Shown: positions 49,361 through 64,000 of the stretch, piece by piece
How positions within the stretch are numbered: the stretch's first letter is position 1
Layout of the letters: each line of letters begins with the position of its first letter
NCBI RefSeq assembly: GCF_023856365.1
Contig: NC_064540.1
Coordinates: 25,536,474 to 25,600,473 of the forward strand
Origin: Brienomyrus brachyistius
Taxonomy: Eukaryota; Chordata; Actinopteri; Osteoglossiformes; Mormyridae
DNA length: 64,000 nucleotides
Reading direction: 5' to 3'
Translations under genes and position numbers: made by a program
The notes under the pieces: model-generated
Databases searched by the model: none
The model's input: the letters and a program-made list of their open reading frames with translations, nothing else
Told to the model about the DNA's origin: nothing

Positions 49361-51220
49361 AGGTCCTACCCCCAACCTCCCAACCCCCAGTACCCTTACG
49401 CCTTCCCTCTGTCCCAGGTCCCCCTGCCACAGCCAAGCAAATCTCCATGGCGCCATCCTGAGGGTGGTACAGGCTGAAGAACGGGGGGATTCCCCCTTCC
49501 CACATAAGCGTGCCGACATTACCACAGTCTGGCCCAGTGATGTCACCGATGAGTGCCATTACCAGGATCCCCTCATGTGGGCCAGGACGGTTTTCCTCGG
49601 ACCTCTTCCCCTCCCCTCTCACCTGTAACCCGTTAACTTATTGACTGAGCAAGTCCTGCCGGAGCCACTTGCTGCTGCACTGTGATGTCCACAGCCTTAA
49701 TGGCCACCAGAGACCATTTGTCATGGTTCCACAAAGACCAATGCCTGATTGATAGTGATATGACTACTTTGATGCCATGTAAGGGCGATACTGACCCCTT
49801 CACATCAGCAGTCATCCACTTAATACCATTAACTTGGCTTAAATACACACCTTCGCTAGTTTAATTTAATCACATTCCTTGATCACTTTCCCAAGGAAGG
49901 TCACCAACATGTAAAGACGTTTGTCCTCTCCTCAGAATATTGTCAAGCAGACATATTAAAATTAGTTACGACATCCCTTCAATGTTGTGCAAGGGTTAGG
50001 GAGACTCATATCTGGTACGCTGTCCGAAGGAATTACTTGGGGAGGCGGGTGGCACCCAGTCAAAGGGGCTGCCCTTTAGTAACTGTCCACACAGGTCAGG
50101 TGATGCCAGGCAGTGTTGGCAGCTGGAATAAAATATGACATGCAGAACCGAGAGTGGCCCATGCAGCTCCCTTACGTGCAAGTCCTGAAATAAAATTGAT
50201 GGCACGGTGACATGTACATTTTGTGTGAATTTAACTTTGTCCATTTTTTAAAGGAATGCACTATTAAGGGTGTAATGAACTGCTGACTTATAGCTGTAGA
50301 GAGTGTTTCCATGTTAAGAAAGACAGCTGTTCTAAATATGGCGACTGTTAGAGTGCCTTTGTATTTGTAAAGCAGAAAAATACCCCTTCATTTATATAGA
50401 TTTTTTTTTAATTATTACTTGTGGGTAGGAAAATAGACAATTTTTGGTAGAAATTGAAGGAGAGGATTTGACACTTTTTTTACATTTACATCACATTTAC
50501 ATTTATTTAGCAGATGCTTTTGTCAAAAGTGATGAACAAGTGAGGCAAATAATAGATCACTATTTTATTTTACTAGCACTGTTGTCATGATTCCTAATTC
50601 TTCGCTAAGTCCCTTGTAAAATCTGAGGTCTATCTTGAAGGAATTCAAGCTAAGCCACATTCTGAGGCACAGTGTGTCATATTCAGCAAACATACAACAT
50701 TCTCACAAACATTTTGCCTACTTTCTCAGTTGTACCCTTTCCACCACCTGGTTTTTATTTGTCTCCTTTAAAAAAAATAGAATGATTAGGAATTATAGAA
50801 ATAGACAGACCTCTGATAATATGCATCTTCACATATTTTATATAGGAAGGTAAAAGACAAGACAGAAAAGAAATGGCATACACAGTAGCCAAATTTGAGT
50901 ACAAAAACAGTTACAGGTGCTTGCAGTACGGTACCGTTCATGTTTGAAGTCTTTTTTAAGCTCCGAATAGGGTCTTTACTACCTTTTTAACAAACATTAG
51001 CAGGAATTTCATCAAGGGCATCACTTGCTGTACATAATTCCTCCCAACTCAATTGCCAGAACAGTAAGAGAGTGTCTAAGAGCTGTACCTGTGTACAGTG
51101 AGGAAAGAAACCCTTTAAATTACATGATTCTTTCAGATTTTAACTTCAAATGTAATTGGTGTAATTTGACAGTTTAGCACTACGGCTTTTCAAAATTGTA
51201 GAAATGAGAACTAATAAACT
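49361..51220 (+). other. tspan2 3' UTR and downstream sequence
   Basis: Sequence after the TAG is moderately GC-rich and then becomes AT-rich. AATAAA-type hexamers occur near 50127, 50188 and 51213-51218; any could end the transcript. A SINE-core-like motif ('catttatttagcagatgctt') lies at 50500-50519. No further gene was seen. Confidence 0.5.
50485..50560 (+). repeat. SINE-core-like motif
   Basis: 'catttatttagcagatgctt' followed by 'ttgtcaaaagtgatgaacaa' matches a block, 'atttagcagacgctttt...aaagtgacttacaa', that recurs in many fish interspersed repeats. Confidence 0.5.
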
Positions 51221-51810
51221 TTTGTAGAATTACTTGACCTCTGTCTCCCTGAGCTACCTGTAAGTATTAGTGTATTTAAATATATGTTGTGCGTTTCTTA
51301 AACTCATCTGAGATTGCTAACTGGGAAATTTGATGGTTAAAATTGTTTAAATGGGTGAACTGACCTTGGATGCAAATGCATATTGCAATCAAGTGTGACG
51401 TGCATTCTACCACTCATTACCAGTCTTTCGCTTTTTCACATGCCATTTCCTTCCCAACAGCGCAACACCCACACTAAACTTGAAAAATGTTTTTCTGGTT
51501 CACTGCATTGCATAACTCAAACTGAATTCTGTGTAAAATCATCAAACCATTTAGCAAGGCAATGATATCCTGACACAAAAGGTATTTTCTTTCAAATTCA
51601 AACCAGACAAATAAACATGCTGCCAAATGGTGCTTTTAGTGGAGAAAATTGCTATATAAATCTTCCATCACCTTCGATTATGAGCCACGCTGATTTTTAA
51701 AAAAACTGGACCATAATCTAGACCTGGGTAAAAAATATCTCGAAACTGGAGACTGCCCTACCTACAATGGTCAGATTCAAAATACAAGACTTTTGTGTAG
51801 ACTTCAAAGT

Positions 51811-52707
51811 AGTGCTGCAGCAATTAGTCAACATAATCGATGACATCTACGCTGAAAATGTGTCCACATCTATATTTAAAAACGCATTTTTAATGATAAT
51901 TATTTTAATGAAATTTCTAAAACGCTTTAATTCATTATAACAAATGTTTTCCTTTAATATCACTACATAATTATGGGAGTAGTTAAAATAATCGCAAAAG
52001 AAAAGGTGGTTTTACACCGTGGAAAGTGTAATTAAATAGATATTAAAGGAAAATATCTGTTATAATGAATTGAAACATTTAATGTGGACGTATTTTCAGC
52101 ATGGTTTGATGACATACTACAGGGGTACTAGTGCCATGCACAAGCACCCCCCAAAAAAAACATACACGGGCTCTTCTGGATAATGGACGGCCTGAATAAA
52201 CAAAACCACCGTAAGTTGTCTATTAATGTTTATTAAATTGCCATTAGTACGGACAGCTTTTTAATGTCTTTTGTCCTTGTAATTGCTATACTCATTATTA
52301 AAACCACAAAGTTGTCCGTCTGCTACCTGAGAATTTCCCTTGAATAAGTGTTTGATAAAATGTTTAGATTAAAATCTTGGCCTATCCTACATTGATTGGC
52401 GGTACCAGCATGTGTTCCAGCGCATTGTGCTTCTTGGGACCAGTGTAGTTAGGGTCACACTATTAATCTCATTAATGTTTTTGGCAATCTCGTATTGAAT
52501 TGTGGGACGAAAATAATGTCAGTTTAGTGCCGAATAGCCTGCGTCCATTACCTGAAGCATTGCAATAAACTAGGGTTTGTTGTCAAAATTACCTTAAACA
52601 GCGAATTTGATTTTCTGGAGTAAAATTAATCGTCTAGATTAATTGACCAAATCGGTAAAATACTTGATAGATCAATCCATAGAAAAATAGTCATTATTGG
52701 CAGCCCT
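51811..52707. mobile_element. hAT-like element with internal foldback
   Basis: The ends are 'agtgctgcagcaattagtca' and 'tagtcattattggcagccct', an imperfect inverted pair typical of fish hAT elements. 'acttcaa' occurs on both flanks (51801 and 52708). Inside, 51846-52106 forms a large foldback: 'attcattataacaaatgttt' pairs with 'tctgttataatgaattgaaa', and 'gctgaaaatgtgtccaca' pairs with 'tgtggacgtattttcagc'. No transposase frame survives. Confidence 0.65.
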
Positions 52708-54066
52708 ACTTCAACAGACTTTAAGTTTTCTGTTATGTATGATTGAAACTGTGACAAAGCATCTTTTGAACAGGAACACACTGAACACAATTAACGCAAC
52801 TGACAAACTTCAACTAAATTTGTAGAAGCAACCCCACAAGTAACTGATAAGTACCAAAAAAACCCAAAACAACTCGCAAACGGCGAGTTTTGATGCAAAC
52901 GGCCTATGGGGAGGTGGCAATTCTCAGAAATGTTTTATAGAAGATGCTTTTCCATTCTGTTTGAAGACAGGTATTTAAAAGGCTGGTTGAAACTTTTTCA
53001 AATATTACACAGTATAGAGTCTGAAACAGCATTTATACTGAGACAAGCATGACAAGTTTCCTCAAAAGCCCATTTTATTAAATATTTTGTTTTAATCACA
53101 AAAACATTAGATATACATCATACTGAGTTGCACATTTGTCAAAAATACATTGTAGTTTTAATGCAATACCAATGCACAAATATGAAGTTCATATTGCAGT
53201 GCAGGGATTAGCAAACCAGAATGGTTAGAATGATACCGAGAATTAACATACACTTAAAAATGGTACATACACAAATCAATTCACACCACCCAGTCACTCA
53301 ACACAAGACCACTTACGTGATCTAATACACACACAAATGATTACAAGATTTCTGCATCTTGAAATGGTATAGTGTATGGTAGCAGTATTGCTCAAGTACA
53401 AATAAAGTTCTTGGTATAAATATTCAGATTCTACCCGATGTCAGTTATAAATCTACTGCCATACTATCTTCTTGGTCCCTGTCTTACAGGCATGTTAAGA
53501 CTCAGCTTGTTAATGAGGACATTTTGCATACACTGACTACGACGTTCAGCTCACAGTATTCTTTACTATTTGGTCTTTACGTCTAAGAATTTAACAGGTA
53601 GATTTAGGTGCACAAAATGAATACTTTTATGATTTCACCCTGAAGGGCAGAGTTGTATGTTCTGCATCAGAAGTGATAACGATTACGAAAGTGATAACCC
53701 ACAAGAAAATGACAGCCCATAGTCATTTTAGTGAGGTTGGTGATGCCACAGTTACGCCTTCCTTCCCTCACTGAGGGAAAAAAATACTTAAGGCATTGCT
53801 GAAATCAGGGAAGACAAAATTCTTCTTCTCTGGCTCATAGTTCATGCTGTCAAGTGCATTGATGTAAACCGCCTATCAAATAAGCTGGTTTAATGTGCCC
53901 ATGAGTCCAGCAACCCAATATGCTCTGAACGGCTTGCAACAACCACAAATCTAGATGTTTCACTTTTGTCAAGTAATGATATTCGCAGATAATATCTGTC
54001 ACAGTTGTCTTCAGCTCCTTCAGCTGGATAACGGTTTGTGTCCAGGTGAGAATTGAGAAACATTGC
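52708..54066 (-). other. Probable slc25a22 3' UTR and inter-gene spacer
   Basis: The minus-strand slc25a22 stop is at 54067-54069. A minus-strand AATAAA (53074-53079) about 1 kb downstream is a plausible poly(A) signal. slc25a22 and tspan2 are convergent, with roughly 2 kb between their likely 3' ends. No other gene was seen. Confidence 0.5.
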
Positions 54067-58526
<4,460 letters not shown>

Positions 58527-58546
<20 letters not shown>

Positions 58547-58593
58547 TCTGATTTCAAACACGGAAAATGTGCAATGGCTGTGAAGCAAAAGTC
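58527..58593 (-). other. slc25a22 exon carrying the start codon
   Basis: The acceptor 'ttttctttgcag' precedes 58593. The exon reads 47 bases of 5' UTR, then ATG (58546-58544) and six codons plus two bases, before the donor 'gtatac'. The AG|C split restores the serine of QIS-LPAK with the next exon. Confidence 0.85.
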
Positions 58594-58729
58594 CTGCAAA
58601 GAAAACCACATATCTGTCACTCTAAGAAGGCAAAACCTCCAACCAAAATTATAAATAAATATAATTAACATTACGTTACACACCCAAATATATATATATA
58701 TATTTATCTGTAACTCAAAACTTTACATA

Positions 58730-59030
58730 TTTTATTATAACCTGTGTGTGTATACGTCACACACAGGTTAGTAACTATATCTTTTCAGGAACTCAATTCA
58801 TTTATATGGGAAAAACTCTAACCCCAACATGACGACCTTAACGCCGACTCAGCCCTAGCCTTTAGCATAACTTACCAAACAAAATACGAAACTTTGTATT
58901 TTTTTTGATCGGACTCGGAGATCTTTGTGGAGACCTCAAAATGGTCCCCACAACGCCAAAATTACCGGTTATCACATTGTGGGGGACATTTGGTCCCCAC
59001 TACGTAATATAAACCTAATCCACACACATC
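58730..59030. repeat. Fish interspersed repeat with (GT)-rich ends
   Basis: Starts with the self-complementary 'cctgtgtgtgtatacgtcac' followed by 'acacaggttag'. The middle reads 'aaaaactctaaccccaacat'. It ends with 'gggggacatttggtccccac' and 'aatataaacctaatccacac'. This order fits a dispersed fish repeat whose copies end in 'aaacctgtgtgtg'. It lies in the 5' intron of slc25a22. Confidence 0.5.
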
Positions 59031-59794
59031 ATGCTTTTACATCATAATTTAGCAAGTAATACATGGACTGGCGAGAAATGAGAAACTAGCAAATTACAGA
59101 AAGCAACGTGCAAAGCGGCACGCTACCGTGCGGAAATGGTGATGCGGCATTTCAAAGCTAATCAGAGACCGTTAAGTAAGGACTTCCGGCTTCGGAGCTA
59201 TGACTTATAATCAAACCCGCCGATCTATGCGGAAGATACGACATTTTAATTCATTATATTACAGATCATACACGTGTACAAATAAGACTTTCTTTGGAAT
59301 AATACAAATAAAGCTAAAGAAAACAATACCATTATCCAGCGAATTACTTCCAAAATAACACATTACAAGTTACTACACTAACAAAATATTAACCGCATCG
59401 ATAGTGACAACTGACCTAGTTAAAATAGCTTACTAATTACAAAAATTTTTTGATCGACGTTAGTTGAATATGGTTATAAAACTACCTGTAAATTACTTTG
59501 GTTGAAATGGTCTAAACTGCTAGTACCCATGTAGCGAAACGGTGTGAAATGTATGAAATCATACTTCCTAAGCTAACGGAATAGGCGAACGTGCTATATT
59601 TCACTATCCGTTTGCAAAACATTTAGTCTCTGTAACCAATTACATATTTTATAAGTCATAGGAAAAAATATATATCCTTGCATCGGTAAGCTAGTAAAAA
59701 CTAAACAGCTACTAAAAAGATATCTAAACTTAAGTTGCGGTATGTTCATTTACATCTCTGTTTGCTAATGTAATTACCAAAAAGGCACACTTAC

Positions 59795-59880
59795 CTAACA
59801 CTTATCTATAAAATATAATTGTACGAAGCAGAACCACACTAAGAACACACCCTATTTTCTGTCAGGGTATCGAACCGATT
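59795..59880 (-). other. Probable non-coding first exon of slc25a22
   Basis: On the minus strand the sequence ends '...gataagtgttag' followed by a consensus donor 'gtaagtgtg' (59794 downward). A TATA-like 'ctttatatttg' lies near 59900-59911 on the same strand, placing the start around 59870-59880. This supplies the 5' exon required by the acceptor at 58594. Confidence 0.6.
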
Positions 59881-59894
59881 GAACTGCTGGAAAA

Positions 59895-60040
59895 TTCCAT
59901 TCAAATATAAAGTAAGAGGCGGAGCCAAACTAGTCAGTGTGGTCCAATCGCGGCGCCTCGGACAAGCCATCGTGTCGCCGATGAATGGTCGGCTAGAGTG
60001 GTGTCAAATGTCCACCAGTGCAGTCACGTGACAGAAACAC
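59895..60040 (-). promoter_or_regulatory. Probable slc25a22 promoter
   Basis: Upstream of the predicted first exon are a TATA-like box (about 59900-59911), an inverted CCAAT box ('ccgcgattggacc', 59942-59954), several CpGs, and a palindromic GTCACGTGAC (60023-60032). The last matches the E-box bound by USF and TFEB-type bHLH-zip factors. The arrangement suits a metabolic or organelle gene promoter. Confidence 0.55.
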
Positions 60041-63000
60041 TACGAACTGTCATGCTAATTATTATTTATTTATATTCATTAACTCAAGCAGGTACTTTCC
60101 GTCCCACCTATCTTTTTTTTTAATAAAAATTTTGTATAAGTCTTATTTTATTTAATATTACATTATTAAATTTTTAGCACGTGGATTATGATTTAATTTT
60201 ATAGGTATTTTAATTTTACTAGTGTGTTTTTTAAAACAGTACTTTGAGTTAAAGCTAGATTTAACTCCCAATATTGCTTGTTTCCAAAAATGGAAGTGGG
60301 GAGTGTGCTGGATAAACGGTTTCGACTGCTACCTCAGTCACGTGACACTCTGTGGTGTTTTACGAAGGGGTTTTACTTTTTGTGTAGATATATACACATG
60401 TTTATGAATATAAAAATGACTACAGACCTCCAAACTAAATTTTGTGACTGTCTTTGGGGTAGTGTGACTGTGCTAATACATAGTTTACTATAATTAGAAC
60501 TTAGAATCAGAAATTCTAAGATAGAACATAGCATCATAAACCAGGAAGGTATTAGATGAGTTTCTGGCCGGAAGGTGAGTTAGTAGGACTGAGATGATGG
60601 CACACAGTACTGCAGTGTTTTAGTAGTTTATTTAATATCTTTTTATATTTACCGTTACTGGTGTAATATAAAGCAGATTTTATCTCTGGCCAAACGTCCT
60701 GAATTTACCTTCTGTCTATGTTTATATATGGAAACATTTCGGGTTGCCAGTATCTTTCACTCGCCATTTCCCGTAGTCTTTTTCATGTAATTTTTAAATA
60801 GTAGAAGAGTTCAAGACTGTAAAAGTAAAAAGACTGCTTCAAGCCTAAGATAAGCTACGTGTGTAGTACTTGTATCTTCTGAAGCACGCCAACTGTAATT
60901 CTTTTTTAAGCACTACCTTCTTATAAGACTAAATAAAATCATACTTTTTCAAGCTTGGTTGTTTGATAATTACTTGTTTTGTCAGGTTTCAGTAGTTATT
61001 AAACTTCTGAAAAAACTCGAAGTATGTCACTGAAGGTATGCGTTTTCGATTCAATGGGACAGTGATCAGTACTGCAGATAGTTCCGTGTAAGGATGACTA
61101 TACACTTGTGACTAGGAAGTGTACGTAAAAGGAAATCATGCGAAATGTTTTAAGTTTCTGAGCATTTGGGGTCTGAGTATAGTTAGAAATACATACAGTG
61201 GGCAAAAAAACTTGCGAAATTTACGCAATACTTCTGGTGGTGGCGAAATATGCAAATCACGTCAATGTATAAGATTAACTGACGACTTATTATTTTTTTC
61301 GTGTTTGCCCGCCAGCATCTACAATAGCATATAAGTGCCATAAGTTGATTACTAACTTTCAGCAGGTGTCAATCATTTGCTCTGAATGTAATTTTGAGGG
61401 TCAAGGTTATAAACGCCAACATTCCTTACCCGAGGGCAGGGCAAGGGCCCGCACGCCTCCATATTTTGTATATAAAGAAGCTATTTGTTGGGCATTTTCG
61501 TGCTTTAACAATTTTCACACTTGTGAGCAAAAAATCTGGGGGTGAGAATATTTAGCGACGGGAATGTTTTACGTGACTTAAAGCTTCTTGAATATACTAA
61601 TATTAAGACTATGTTCTCTGTTACTCGATAAAATAAATCCCCAAACAATAATGAATTTAGAATGCAACTGAGTTACCACGAGTATAGCCTGCAACAGTAA
61701 CAACTTTGTTGTTAGACAATGCACTGTTTGAATACACGTTGGAGGCTTTTTAAAAAGTAACAGCCACTTGCACGTTGACAATATATTCAAGCCATCTAAA
61801 ACTGCTACATGAACTAGTTATTTAAGCAATTTTGATCTGTCAGAAGAGCAAACGAGACTTGCAGCAGAATGTTAATGCTGGAGAACATAATGAAAAATGA
61901 TTATCGGAACAGGATGCCAGTACGACTCTTGCCGAAATTCACGATCAAGCTAAGGTGTTCGATAAAAAATATGAAATTATTTACATGTATCTAACATTTA
62001 CCTCGATGTCCGACTAAATGGTTGGTTGTGGGGGTTGTTATATTTTTGACTTGTGTGTTAAGAATGACTCTTTCTGTCCTGCAATAAAATAGTTAAAATT
62101 ACTGCTTGCATAAAATGCAAATTAGGCTTTTGTAAATGGAGGAAATAAAAGGTAAAACAGGTTGGTCCTTGTACGTTTCCCAACTGCGATCTTTATCTTT
62201 GAATGTTGCATTGAAGTGTGATTCTTCCTCCACCTACCATCACCTATTTCTTTCTTTTGCGTGCTGAGAGAAGGGAGCCGCGCTGCAAAGCATTCGTTAA
62301 CTAGGAAGTGGATGCAGCCCGGAAGTGGGTAAATTGCAAACCCCGACATCGTTTGCTGGTCAATGTCTGGATATAAAATCCCAGGAGAGAAAATTAATCT
62401 AAAATAAAATCCATACAACGCAAACATCAACAAATTCTTTATTACAATGTGATTCCCAGGCCCCGTATCCACCGTCACGCACTCTATATACGCTTCATAA
62501 AGCCTATATGATAAGATATGATAAGCTTTATTGATCCCAGGTCAGCTTTAGCTATCGTTAAAAAGATAGTTGTTTAGTTTAGTTCCTAATAGTGTTCAGT
62601 TTAGAAACGTTTATGATTTCATTTGGGGGGGACATGTTTTAATACAGTACACAGCAATGGAAACAATATCTTGTCCCACAGTACACGGCCATCTGTATAT
62701 TTAATTAAGAAACTGAATTCCAAGTGTCTTAAAGACCTTATCGCTTTAGACGTCAGAGGTCAATATTTTGTATAAAGAGTTCAGGTTCAGTGTCTTTCCC
62801 TTGTTGTTCCTTCCAGTACAATCAGCAGACATGATAAAAAAAAAGTTTATACAAATAACATAAATCTACAATATATATGCTCAGTTGTACCAGTATCTTT
62901 GCAGTTAAATAATGTTCATACTACCCAAAAACATTCAAGTTGTACATGTAGATCCAGTTACAGATCATTTTAACGTCATTAAAGTCATAATTAAAACTAT

Positions 63001-64000
63001 TAACAAACCTGAAAAAAGTGTGTGTGTATGTGTGTGTGTGTTTCTGTTGGTTTTTTGGATGTCAACAAAACCCTGAAATACAAGTACACAAGGTTTTTTT
63101 TTTCTTCTTAAATTTGTGCACATGGTATGTCTAACACGATACTAACTTTGATGTTAAAATATTGACAATGTCTGTGAGAGATAGCATGTATTTCAGGTCA
63201 CAGTGATTCCAATTGTAATTTCCAACGCACTAATACAAATAACTTAACTTTGATGGTTTTATTGAACATGAAAGGGCTACGGCGGTTCTATGGGGTTGAT
63301 GTTGGTATAGTAAAAAATAAATAAAAAAGAATAACCATTTTAGCTGTATGAATATATTGTAATAACAGTAATAAAAAGCAAAAAGTATATATATAGTTTT
63401 TTTTCTTTTGCATGTGTTTCTCTGGTAACACACTGTGGCACACTCTGCCCAGTTATAGGACCGGCTTTATGGATTCACAGAGGAATGCTTGGAATGGCCA
63501 GTCCCTTTCTGGCAAGGCAGAGATGTGGAGTAGAGATCTGAAACCAGTTACTCATCTGGGTGCAACTTTATTTTACTGTCCTGTCAAGATGACTGATTGA
63601 ATCCACAATGCCTTCGCTCCATCGCCCTGAAGGGGAGCTACCAAAGGAAATCTGCAGCCAGTGTAATGAATCAGCACAGACAACACCTCCAGTAACTGAC
63701 AGAAACAAAAATAAGTGGTCGTCATTTTGGTCATGTGTTCATGTCTTCCCACTGAGCTGGAGTTCCATAAATAGCCAGCAGCTGTTTCTTCCTTGACCCG
63801 TATTCTGTCTCTTAGCACACATACCCCCCATCAGTTATTTTCCATTGAGATATAAAATCGGGCTGGGGGGAGGGGCAAAGCTATTGGTGCCAGAAGCATG
63901 TGGAATCAAATGCTTGAACAATAATATTATTTGTGAATGTTTCTGCTTAAGACCGAAAAAAAGAACTATGGCAGCTTATTGTAATAAAAGCGTGTTCGAT
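60041..64000. other. Non-coding region beyond slc25a22
   Basis: No gene is recognisable. A second GTCACGTGAC lies at 60337-60346. 'gataagctttattgatccca' at 62521-62540 resembles a dispersed fish repeat block, and a (GT)n tract lies at 63018-63040. The longest open frame (118 codons, minus strand, 62478-62122) has no motif or splice context. Confidence 0.55.

Noticed and set aside
62122..62478. 118-codon minus-strand open frame near the right end
   Set aside because: No motif, low-information composition, and no splice or promoter evidence. It could be revisited if transcripts exist.

Overview
The window is vertebrate nuclear DNA, most likely from a ray-finned (teleost) fish. It is AT-rich, with long introns carrying GT-AG splice sites, many microsatellites, and numerous short DNA-transposon relics and interspersed repeats of types common in fish genomes. 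I cannot name the species.

Three protein-coding genes are clearly supported. (1) ngf (+ strand, coding exon 19663-20304) encodes pre-pro nerve growth factor with a complete six-cysteine neurotrophin domain. (2) tspan2 (+ strand, eight coding exons, 33120-49360) encodes a 214-residue tetraspanin-2. (3) A mitochondrial glutamate carrier, slc25a22-like (- strand, nine coding exons, 58546 down to 54067, plus a likely non-coding first exon near 59795), encodes about 330 residues. All exon junctions of tspan2 and slc25a22 were traced by hand and keep the frame. The head-to-tail ngf-tspan2 order matches the known tetrapod NGF-TSPAN2 neighbourhood. The convergent slc25a22 replaces TSHB, which lies next in humans.

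Layout: 1-5.7 kb is non-coding. 5.74-6.06 kb is a possible promoter with a first exon, perhaps of ngf. 9.6-15.06 kb is a very large 54-bp minisatellite of roughly 100 units with higher-order structure. 15.1-19.6 kb is non-coding, followed by the ngf coding exon. 20.3-33 kb is intergenic; it holds a nested transposon insertion (26.5-27.0 kb) and one unrecognised minus-strand open exon (30.68-31.01 kb). 33.1-49.4 kb is tspan2, whose introns hold several transposon relics. 49.4-53 kb holds the tspan2 3' UTR and a hAT-like element. 53-59.9 kb is slc25a22, and 60-64 kb is non-coding.

The most unusual structure is the 54-bp minisatellite about 4.6-10 kb upstream of the ngf coding exon. Most units carry an E-box (CAGCTG or CATCTG) and a TGACGT half-site, and the period is a multiple of three, so it produces spurious repeat ORFs on both strands. 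I found no evidence of an undescribed multi-gene system.
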